DNA of 5,139 nucleotides, taken from NCBI GenBank assembly GCA_026387055.1, contig JAPLML010000054.1, forward strand, positions 1-5,139. The letters are read 5' to 3'. This document shows positions 1 through 4,710 of the stretch, piece after piece. The number at the start of each line of letters is the position of its first letter. Within the stretch, counting starts at the first letter, position 1. The translations under genes were made by a program, and so were the position numbers. The notes beneath the pieces were generated by a model that searched no databases, was not told the origin of the DNA, and saw only the letters and a list, made by a program, of their open reading frames with translations. The DNA is from Planctomycetota bacterium. Lineage in GTDB: Bacteria; Planctomycetota; Phycisphaerae; FEN-1346.

Positions 1-5
1 TAGAT

Positions 6-35
6 GCACGGCCACGCCGCCGCGCGTGGCCGTGC
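6..35. terminator. Perfect 12-bp GC-rich hairpin, possible terminator of an upstream gene
   Basis: Bases 6-17 (GCACGGCCACGC) are the exact reverse complement of 24-35, with a 6-nt loop at 18-23. The hairpin precedes the first promoter, and an in-window TAG at 1-3 could be the stop codon of an upstream forward gene, which would place it just after that gene. No T-tract follows on either strand, so it is not a textbook intrinsic terminator. A GC-rich terminator without a U-tract, an mRNA 3'-end stabiliser or a protein-binding dyad are all possible. The inverted repeat is certain; the terminator role is inference. Confidence 0.45.
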
Positions 36-75
36 CACCCCCGACTGAGGCCTTGTCCTGGGCGCGTGTTGCGAA

Positions 76-103
76 TTGCCAACCCGCTTTTCGTCGCTAT
101 ACT
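76..103 (+). promoter_or_regulatory. Sigma70-like promoter for the ROK-membrane protein operon
   Basis: TTGCCA at 76-81 matches 5 of 6 bases of the -35 consensus. It is followed after 16 bp by TATACT at 98-103, 5 of 6 of the -10 consensus. Transcription would start near 110, leaving a leader of about 37 nt before the ATG at 147. In otherwise GC-rich DNA this AT-rich element stands out. It also argues against any start for the first gene upstream of 110. Confidence 0.6.
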
Positions 104-146
104 TGTCGCCGAACCACGAGGCTGCCATCGACGAAAGGGGCCGACG

Positions 147-1208
147 ATGCAGGAAGAAGTGCTGTGCTACGACATGGGCGGCAAGCGGATTCGGGCGGCC
201 GTCGCCACCCGCGGGAAGCTGTTTCCCGCCGTCAGGGCGGAGCTTCCCGAGAAGTGCAGGAATGCGGAACTCAGCGCCTTGGCGGTCGAGCTCGGCCGGG
301 AGGCCTTGCGGAAGGCGCGGACGTCAGAGAAGGATCTCCTCGGCATCGGTTACGGCGCCGCCGGAGAATGGGAAGGCCTGGTCATCCGGTTCTCGCCGAA
401 TAACCCCGTCCGGGAGAACATCACCGCCCCGCGCGACGTCGGCAAGCACTTCGGATTGCTCCGCCGCACGCTCGGCGCCAACGACCTCAAGGCCGCGGTC
501 CACGCGGTGCCGGTTTACGGCCACGGGAAGGGCAAGCGGCTGGACATCGTGGCCGCAATTACGTATAGCGATGGCAACAATATTGCCATCCTCAACCGTA
601 ACCAGCCCTATCCCGGCTACGGGGACCTGTCGCAGGAGGTCGGCCACGCCCACATCGAGCACGGGCCGTCCGCCCGGTGGTGCGGTTGCGGGGCGCAGGG
701 GTGCTTCGAGGCGTACGTCTCCGGCACCGCCGCCGCGAACATGGCGGTCCAGGCGCTCCTCGCGAACCGGACCAAGCTTGACGAGCAGCCGATTTTCCAG
801 ATCGCCAAGCGCCGCCTGGCGGAGAAGAACGAGGGAACCGGGCCGCTCGCGGTCGAGCAGATCCTCTGCGGCGTACGGGCGGAGCACGTCTATGAAGCGC
901 TCGCGGACTCCGGCGACCCGATCGCGCAGTGGGTCTGCGACACGCAGAAGTTCTACATCTCGCAGCAACTGGCACACGTGTGCCTGCACCACCGGCCGCA
1001 GCTCATCGAGCTTTTCGGCGGCCTGACGCACCAGCGGAAGCTCCTGTTCGAGCCCGCCATCGCCGAGCTGTCGGCCCACCCGGCCAGGTACTCCTCGGAG
1101 AACTTCCAACCGCCCGAGATCCGCGTCACCGACCTCGGCGACGACATCGGCCTCTACGGCGCGGCCTCGATGGTTTTTCTGGCCAAGGAAGCGGGCATCT
1201 TGAAGTAG
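147..1208 (+). CDS. ROK-family sugar kinase-like protein
   Basis: A 353-residue protein of the ROK family (repressor, ORF, kinase), probably a cytoplasmic hexose or amino-sugar kinase. There is no N-terminal helix-turn-helix, so it is not a NagC/XylR-type repressor. In order: the N-terminal phosphate motif DMGGKRIR (9-16), the catalytic Asn-Asp pair (N112, D113), the sugar-contact motif EVGH (164-167), and the zinc motif CGCGAQGCFE (179-188) with its trailing glutamate. ELFGG (288-292) matches the C-terminal family motif. Two nucleotide-binding motifs depart from the family. The usual DxGGT has Lys at position 13, and the glycine-rich GTGxGGG loop reads SDGNNIA (141-147). The putative sugar-binding residues are kept, so it could be a kinase with unusual nucleotide use or a sugar-binding sensor. 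The ATG at 147 is chosen because it follows AAAGGGG (134-140) and the promoter at 76-103; the frame is open further upstream, but that part would precede the promoter. It is the first gene of an operon. The substrate cannot be read from sequence. Confidence 0.86.
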   Translation: MQEEVLCYDMGGKRIRAAVATRGKLFPAVRAELPEKCRNAELSALAVELGREALRKARTSEKDLLGIGYGAAGEWEGLVIRFSPNNPVRENITAPRDVGKHFGLLRRTLGANDLKAAVHAVPVYGHGKGKRLDIVAAITYSDGNNIAILNRNQPYPGYGDLSQEVGHAHIEHGPSARWCGCGAQGCFEAYVSGTAAANMAVQALLANRTKLDEQPIFQIAKRRLAEKNEGTGPLAVEQILCGVRAEHVYEALADSGDPIAQWVCDTQKFYISQQLAHVCLHHRPQLIELFGGLTHQRKLLFEPAIAELSAHPARYSSENFQPPEIRVTDLGDDIGLYGAASMVFLAKEAGILK

Positions 1209-1220
1209 GAGGGGTCCGAC

Positions 1221-2105
1221 ATGATCCGCGTTGCGGCTCACTATCTCTGGAAGGTCCCGCTGTGTGCCCTGGCCTACATGGTGGGGATGGTTGGCGGCGG
1301 GGTGCTGTTGCCATCGCTTGGGATGAAGCTGCCTGATATGCCGGCGCAGGCGGACCCGCAGCTTGTGGCGCTCTACACTCTGATCGCGACGGTGGCGGTT
1401 GCCGCAGCCACCGGACCTGTGGCATGCGCGATCCGAGGCCGCTACGCGGCACGCGGGCTGGCCCTTTTCCTGTTCGCCGCGGTCTGCCTCAGCATCAACA
1501 CGGCGATCGAGGCATCGATCTTCACGAAGGTCGCCGGCCTGCCTGTGGCTGCGCTCGGCATTCTCCCCGCGCTTCTGCTGGCGGCGACTGCTGCACTCGT
1601 GTTCCGTCCGGGGAAGAAGGGCGAGACCGTGTTGCGGAGCCTCAGGCGATTCTTCGCCTCGCACAGCGCGGGCCAGTGGGCCTGGCGGATCCTGGCCGCC
1701 ATTCTGGCATTTCCGATCATCTACTTTGCGTTTGGCATGCCGGTCGGCCTGTTGGTGGGCGAGTACTACCGCCAGGAGCAGTTTGGCCTGACCTTGCCTC
1801 CGCTGGGAACGGTCATCGTCGTGCAACTGGTACGCAGCGTGCTTTTCCTGGCGGCCACATTCCCCATCGTGGCCCTGTGGTCAGGGTCGAGGCTGCGGCT
1901 GGTCCTGGCCCTGGGGGCGGCGCTGTTCGTGTTCGTGGGGCTGTTCGGGATGATCCAGGCCCACTGGCTTCCGGCCCACATCCGCGCGGTGCACACCGTG
2001 GAAATCCTGGCGGATTCCACGGTCTACGCATTGGCCCTGGCCGCCCTGCTGTTCGTCCCGGGGGGGAACGGGAATCGTTGCCCCTCGCGAAGCTCACTCG
2101 GGTAG
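1221..2105 (+). CDS. Polytopic inner-membrane protein of unknown function
   Basis: A 294-residue protein that I do not recognise. By eye it has eight hydrophobic segments, near residues 9-31, 47-69, 78-95, 104-127, 153-177, 195-219, 223-245 and 256-279. A basic linker at 129-143 separates the first four from the last four. The halves resemble each other at a constant offset of 155 residues (VG at 24/179, GxxLP at 34/189, QLV at 47/202), which suggests an ancient duplication. The second half carries a polar stretch, WLPAHIRAVHTVEI (249-262), with His and Glu that could be functional. A strong ribosome binding site, AGGAGG (1207-1212), overlaps the stop codon of the preceding ROK gene. The 12-nt gap implies co-transcription and perhaps translational coupling. 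A role in sugar uptake is possible from context, but no transporter signature is visible. A seven-G run at 2060-2066 lies near the 3' end. The last 12 bp overlap the reverse-strand gene. Confidence 0.8.
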   Translation: MIRVAAHYLWKVPLCALAYMVGMVGGGVLLPSLGMKLPDMPAQADPQLVALYTLIATVAVAAATGPVACAIRGRYAARGLALFLFAAVCLSINTAIEASIFTKVAGLPVAALGILPALLLAATAALVFRPGKKGETVLRSLRRFFASHSAGQWAWRILAAILAFPIIYFAFGMPVGLLVGEYYRQEQFGLTLPPLGTVIVVQLVRSVLFLAATFPIVALWSGSRLRLVLALGAALFVFVGLFGMIQAHWLPAHIRAVHTVEILADSTVYALALAALLFVPGGNGNRCPSRSSLG

Positions 2106-2714
2106 TTGCACAATCCGGAAATCGTCGAAGCGAATCCAGTGTTCGGCGTCGGGCGGGCCGTTGTAGCACTGGATGCTGATCTGCTCGTCGGCGCCGGGGG
2201 CGAGGCCGCCGCTGTTGGCCGTCTGGAACTCGCCCTTCGCATCGGGCCGGAACTGGGCCGCGTACCCGGCCTTGTCCAGCACGAGCCTCAGTTGCACCGT
2301 CTTCGTGGTGGTCGCGACCTTGCCGGGAACGATGTAGGTCTTGCCGTCCACCAGCTCGTGCACGGCCTTGAACACCGGCATCCCGCCCTGGTAGACGGTC
2401 AGGCCCGCCTGCTCGTACTGCTTGGTCAGCGGCGCGAGGAACGTGATCGTGACCTCAAAGGCGAACTTGCCCTTGGTCCGGTCCGGGGCCTTGCGCACCA
2501 GGGCGTTCTTCACGGTGTCGGCCACGCCCGGCTCGACGCGGATTTCGAGGGCGCCCTCGGCGATCCGCCACGTGTTCGGGTTCTCGCGCAGCCACGTCCA
2601 CCCGTCGCCCAGTTTGCCGTCGAACTTGTCCTCGAAAACCACCTTTTCCTCCGCTCCCGAGAGAGGCACGGCGAGCACGATCACAGCGGCAACGACCCAG
2701 TGCAGATGTGTCAT
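2094..2714 (-). CDS. Secreted concanavalin A-like (DUF1349 / GH43 C-terminal-like) protein
   Basis: A 206-residue exported protein. Residues 1-21 form a signal peptide: a short His-containing n-region, a hydrophobic core at about 7-16, and a likely signal peptidase I site SGA|EE after residue 21. The lack of a lipobox Cys argues against a lipoprotein. The mature part is one beta-sandwich domain resembling DUF1349 and the C-terminal concanavalin A-like domain of GH43 beta-xylosidases. Typical elements are an F-x-D-x-F-D-G opening at 27-33, GWTWLREN (38-45), TWRIAEGALEIR (48-59), the central EQAGLTVY (101-108) and a closing WIRFDDFRI (193-201). Such domains usually bind carbohydrate. No catalytic residues for a hydrolase are recognisable, so a glycan-binding or structural role outside the cytoplasm is inferred. 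CGGAGGAG (2721-2728 on the plus strand) lies 6 nt upstream of the ATG. The gene is convergent with the membrane protein gene, overlapping it by 12 bp, and divergent from larB. Confidence 0.83.
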   Translation of the reverse strand: MTHLHWVVAAVIVLAVPLSGAEEKVVFEDKFDGKLGDGWTWLRENPNTWRIAEGALEIRVEPGVADTVKNALVRKAPDRTKGKFAFEVTITFLAPLTKQYEQAGLTVYQGGMPVFKAVHELVDGKTYIVPGKVATTTKTVQLRLVLDKAGYAAQFRPDAKGEFQTANSGGLAPGADEQISIQCYNGPPDAEHWIRFDDFRIVQLPE

Positions 2715-2756
2715 GGCAGGCTCCTCCGTTCTTGCAGGTGCGATGTGGCGCCGGCC

Positions 2757-2784
2757 ATCCTACCGTGATCTTGGCTGCGTTCAA
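2757..2784 (-). promoter_or_regulatory. Candidate promoter of the secreted protein gene
   Basis: On the reverse strand, TTGAAC (plus-strand 2779-2784) is followed after 16 bp by TAGGAT (plus-strand 2757-2762), each matching 4 of 6 bases of the sigma70 consensus. It lies 42 bp upstream of the start codon, giving a leader of roughly 35 nt. The match is weaker than those of the forward promoters in this window, and position is the main support. Confidence 0.35.
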
Positions 2785-2833
2785 GCTCTTACATGCTGTT
2801 GATGGTCGCCTGCGGCTCACCGCGAAACTGGTG

Positions 2834-2872
2834 TTGCCGTTGCCTGTTCCCGGTTGCCGATTGCCTGTTGCC
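2834..2872. repeat. TTGCC heptamer-periodic tract upstream of larB
   Basis: TTGCC recurs at 2834, 2840, 2854, 2861 and 2868, with TTCCC at 2847. From 2840 the spacing is exactly 7 bp: TTGCCTG, TTCCCGG, TTGCCGA, TTGCCTG, TTGCCGC. This is a short degenerate heptanucleotide tandem repeat in the divergent intergenic region. The fourth TTGCC (2854-2858) doubles as the -35 element of the larB promoter. It resembles short heptanucleotide tandem repeats known from some bacterial intergenic regions. Whether it is a binding array or a neutral expansion is unknown. Confidence 0.65.
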
Positions 2873-2882
2873 GCACTATAAT
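2854..2882 (+). promoter_or_regulatory. Sigma70-like promoter of the larB-nnrD operon
   Basis: TTGCCG at 2854-2859 matches 4 of 6 bases of the -35 consensus. After a 17-bp spacer comes TATAAT at 2877-2882, a perfect -10. The transcription start should lie near 2889-2890. The -10 overlaps an ATG at 2881 that is in frame with larB, so that ATG would not be on the mRNA. Translation from the GTG at 2905 is favoured, with a short leader of about 15 nt. Confidence 0.65.
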
Positions 2883-2893
2883 GTCGCCCTTCC

Positions 2894-2899
2894 GAGGAG
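2894..2899 (+). promoter_or_regulatory. Shine-Dalgarno site deciding the larB start
   Basis: GAGGAG lies 5 nt before the GTG at 2905, which is good spacing. The in-frame ATG at 2881 has no such site, because only TTGCC repeats and the promoter lie before it. This selects GTG 2905 as the start. Confidence 0.7.
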
Positions 2900-2904
2900 A
2901 AAAC

Positions 2905-3687
2905 GTGAACCACCAGCAAGTGCGTGAGCTTCTGAAGGCGGTGCAGGCGGGGACGATCACACCCGAGGAGGCCGCCGAGCGCCTCCGCCACATGCCGTTC
3001 GAGGACCTCGGCTTCGCCAAGCTCGACCATCACCGGGCCCTGCGCTGCGGATTCCCGGAGGTCATCTTCTGCCAGGGCAAGACCGTCGAGCAGGTCGTGA
3101 CAATCGTCGGCCGCATGGTCGAGCACGGGCACACCATCTTGGCGACGCGGGCCGGGCCGGAGGTTTACGAGGCCGTCCGCGCCAAGCACCCGCAGGCGGT
3201 CTATCATCCGAGCGCCCGGGCCATCGTTCTGGCGGGCCGCGAGCCATGCGAGCCGTACGAGGGCCTGATCGGGATCGTCTCGGCCGGCACGAGCGACCAG
3301 CCCGTCGCTGAGGAAGCCCGCATCACCGCCGAAACGATGGGCTGCCGCACGACCACGTTCTATGACGTGGGTGTGGCGGGGATTCACCGGCTCCTCGCGC
3401 AGCAGCAGGCGCTCTCGCAGGCCACCGTCATCATCGTGGTGGCGGGGATGGAGGGGGCACTGGCGAGCGTGGTCGGCGGCCTCGTGGACATGCCGGTGAT
3501 CGCCGTGCCGTCCAGCGTCGGCTACGGCGCGAGTTTCCGCGGCGTCGCGCCGCTCCTGACGATGCTGAACAGTTGCGCCGCGGGCGTGGGCGTGGTGAAC
3601 ATCGACAACGGTTTCGGCGCGGGGTACCTGGCGGCGATGATCCTTCGAGCAGGCCGCCGCGAGGGCGCGCGGAAGGAGACGCCGTGA
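2905..3687 (+). CDS. larB: LarB, pyridinium-3,5-biscarboxylic acid mononucleotide synthase
   Basis: A 260-residue cytoplasmic enzyme of the PurE-like (NCAIR mutase-related) family. LarB carboxylates and hydrolyses nicotinic acid adenine dinucleotide to give pyridinium-3,5-biscarboxylate mononucleotide. This is the first step toward the nickel-pincer cofactor of lactate racemase and related enzymes. A helical N-terminal part (about 1-35) is followed by the LarB signature KLDHHRALRCGFPEVIF (39-55) and GKT (58-60). The PurE-like domain includes GIVSAGTSDQPVAEEA (123-138), VVAGMEGALASVVGGL (178-193), PSSVGYG (202-208) and LNSCAAGVGVVNIDNGFGAG (221-240). Cys224 in the last motif aligns with the cysteine reported to bond covalently to the pyridine substrate in Lactobacillus LarB (from memory). 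The length fits the family. The gene begins with GTG and overlaps nnrD by 4 bases. LarC and LarE, needed to finish the cofactor, are not in the window, nor is a LarA-type racemase, so the cofactor's user is unknown here. Confidence 0.92.
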   Translation: MNHQQVRELLKAVQAGTITPEEAAERLRHMPFEDLGFAKLDHHRALRCGFPEVIFCQGKTVEQVVTIVGRMVEHGHTILATRAGPEVYEAVRAKHPQAVYHPSARAIVLAGREPCEPYEGLIGIVSAGTSDQPVAEEARITAETMGCRTTTFYDVGVAGIHRLLAQQQALSQATVIIVVAGMEGALASVVGGLVDMPVIAVPSSVGYGASFRGVAPLLTMLNSCAAGVGVVNIDNGFGAGYLAAMILRAGRREGARKETP

Positions 3688-4532
3688 TCCGCGTCCGCGA
3701 CATCCCGCGGTTGCCGGCCCGCCCCCTCGACGCCCATAAGGGGACCGCGGGCCTGGTGCTGATTGTCGCAGGCAGTCGCGGCATGGCGGGGGCGGCGGCG
3801 CTGGCGGGCAATGCGGCCCTCCGCAGCGGCGCGGGACTCGTGAAGATCGCCACGGCTAACGTTGCGCTCGACACGGTGGCGGGCCTGGCGCCCTGCTGCA
3901 CGACGGCCCCGCTTCCGGACGACGGGACAAGCGTTGCCCGCGAGGCCGCGCCCGTCGTGCTCAAGCTAGCGGAGGGCTGGCAAGCCATCGGCATGGGGCC
4001 GGGGATGGGCATGACGGAGGGCGTCTCCGGCGTGGTGCTGGCGGTTCTCGCCCATACGGCCATCCCCGTGGTTCTCGATGCCGACGGGCTGAATGTCGTG
4101 GGCAAACACGCCCAGAGCGTTTTTCGTGACCGGCCGGCGCCGCTCATCATCACGCCGCACCCTGGCGAGGCAGGGTGCCTCCTGGGCACGACCGCCAAGG
4201 AAATCCAGGCGGACCGCGAAGGCGCGGCCGCGCGGCTGGCGGGGCTCGGGGCGGTGGCCGTGCTCAAAGGGGCGGGCACCGTCGTGTGCGATGGCGAGCG
4301 GATGTACGTCAATACCACCGGCAACCCCGGCATGGCCACGGCGGGGGCGGGCGACGTGCTGACGGGCTTGGTGACGGCCCTCGTGGCCGCCGGCATGGCC
4401 CCGTTCGATGCCGCTGTCCTCGGCGTCTGGGCCCACGGCCGGGCGGGGGACATGGCCGCCGAGCGGTGGGGCATCCTGGGCCTCACGGCCCTCGATATCC
4501 TGAATTGCGTGCCGCAGGTCCTGCGGCTATAA
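3684..4532 (+). CDS. nnrD: ADP/ATP-dependent (S)-NAD(P)H-hydrate dehydratase
   Basis: A 282-residue ribokinase-fold enzyme that uses ADP or ATP to dehydrate (S)-NADHX and (S)-NADPHX, repairing damaged NADH and NADPH. Family motifs in order: HKGTAGLVLIVAGSRGMAGA (18-37), AALRSGAGLVK (44-54), GMGPGMG (103-109), VLDADGLN (130-137), ITPHPGEAGCLLG (156-168), VLKGAGTVV (193-201), and NTTGNPGMATAGAGDVLTGL (210-229), which contains the catalytic Asp224 in GAGD. A C-terminal HGRAGDMAAE (251-260) and GLTALDIL (266-273) complete the usual end. The GTG start at 3684 follows AAGGAG (3673-3678) with 5-nt spacing, and GTGA is shared with the larB stop codon, implying translational coupling. The frame stays open upstream, but that part lies inside larB and lacks family residues. 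NnrE, the epimerase domain often fused to this enzyme, is absent, so this is the stand-alone form. The last codons carry a palindrome and the -10 of a promoter-like element. Confidence 0.93.
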   Translation: MIRVRDIPRLPARPLDAHKGTAGLVLIVAGSRGMAGAAALAGNAALRSGAGLVKIATANVALDTVAGLAPCCTTAPLPDDGTSVAREAAPVVLKLAEGWQAIGMGPGMGMTEGVSGVVLAVLAHTAIPVVLDADGLNVVGKHAQSVFRDRPAPLIITPHPGEAGCLLGTTAKEIQADREGAAARLAGLGAVAVLKGAGTVVCDGERMYVNTTGNPGMATAGAGDVLTGLVTALVAAGMAPFDAAVLGVWAHGRAGDMAAERWGILGLTALDILNCVPQVLRL

Positions 4533-4533
4533 T
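4505..4533 (+). promoter_or_regulatory. Promoter-like element for the E1-alpha gene
   Basis: TTGCGT (4505-4510) and a perfect TATAAT (4528-4533) are separated by 17 bp, the optimal spacing. The -35 matches only 3 of 6 consensus bases, but it shares GAATTGC with the first promoter (73-79 and 4502-4508). The element covers the last codons and the TAA stop of nnrD. Transcription would begin near 4540 and give a leader of about 170 nt before the ATG at 4711. Because it overlaps coding sequence, part of the match could be chance. Confidence 0.5.
4511..4527. repeat. Perfect 17-bp palindrome filling the promoter spacer
   Basis: GCCGCAGGTCCTGCGGC is an 8-bp perfect inverted repeat around a central T. 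It lies exactly between the TTGCGT and TATAAT hexamers and also encodes the end of NnrD. As DNA it could be an operator for a dimeric regulator. As RNA it would form a 7-bp hairpin with a 3-nt loop at the very end of the nnrD message. No T-tract follows it directly. Confidence 0.6.
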
Positions 4534-4589
4534 ACGGTCCTTTTGACCCACGCGTTCAGCGGGGAGCCGACGGCGACCGCGCGGCCCGA

Positions 4590-4624
4590 TGCGAAACGCG
4601 AAATGCAGAATGAACGACGAACGG
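4590..4624. repeat. Second heptamer-periodic tract, in the E1-alpha leader
   Basis: Five consecutive 7-mers can be read: TGCGAAA, CGCGAAA, TGCAGAA, TGAACGA, CGAACGG. The first two differ at one base and the others are more degenerate. It is locally AT-richer than its surroundings. Read on the reverse strand, it gives the low-complexity peptide SSFILHFAFRI, a kind of stretch I have seen as a spurious translation of intergenic repeats in planctomycete-like genomes (from memory). Its period matches the tract at 2834-2872. Confidence 0.5.
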
Positions 4625-4645
4625 CAACGGCCCTGCGCATTTAGC

Positions 4646-4672
4646 CGCCCAGCTTGCTGGGCGCGTGTTTTT
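4646..4672 (+). terminator. Terminator-like hairpin with T-run in the nnrD to E1-alpha intergenic region
   Basis: CGCCCAG (4646-4652) pairs perfectly with CTGGGCG (4657-4663) across a CTTG tetraloop. A five-T run at 4668-4672 follows after CGTG. The 4-nt separation weakens it relative to a textbook intrinsic terminator. It would end larB-nnrD transcripts, but it also lies inside the leader of any transcript from the promoter at 4505-4533, so it could attenuate E1-alpha expression. Flanking bases CCCTGCG (4631-4637) and CGCA-C-GGG (4673-4680) can form an outer stem with one bulge. Confidence 0.5.
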
Positions 4673-4710
4673 CGCACGGGTTAAGGCATCAAGCTTTCAC
4701 GGAGGCAGCG

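Noticed and set aside
66..146. An upstream extension of the ROK protein from the start at 66
   Set aside because: It would place the start codon upstream of the promoter at 76-103, and the added residues are not family-like. ATG 147 puts DMGG at the usual distance from the N-terminus.
324..1826. A 500-codon open frame antisense to the ROK and membrane genes
   Set aside because: Its translation is Arg, Asp and Gln rich without domains, it spans two well-supported forward genes and their junction, and such frames are common shadows in GC-rich DNA.
2106..2768. A 220-codon forward open frame over the secreted-protein gene
   Set aside because: It is the complement of a gene with a clear signal peptide, ribosome site and domain, and it lacks a ribosome site of its own.
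2834..2872. CRISPR array
   Set aside because: The units are 7 bp long with no spacers; a CRISPR array needs repeats of about 25-40 bp separated by unique spacers.
2455..3387. A reverse open frame running from the secreted-protein gene through the intergenic region into larB
   Set aside because: It crosses promoters and the heptamer tract and lies antisense to LarB motifs. Its middle is a translation of the repeats.
3573..3683. A longer NnrD beginning inside larB
   Set aside because: The extra residues are Arg/Gly-rich frame-shifted larB sequence. GTG 3684 has AAGGAG at 5-nt spacing.
3431..4486. A 351-codon open frame antisense to larB and nnrD
   Set aside because: Low-complexity Ser/Ala/Pro/Arg composition and no family motifs; the opposite strand carries two unmistakable enzymes.
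4536..4548. Small hairpin GGTC-CTTTT-GACC
   Set aside because: A 4-bp stem is too short to call a terminator or regulatory element with any confidence.
4541..4710. Thiamine-diphosphate riboswitch ahead of the E1-alpha gene
   Set aside because: The gene uses this cofactor, so I looked for the conserved CUGAGA-type core and did not find it.
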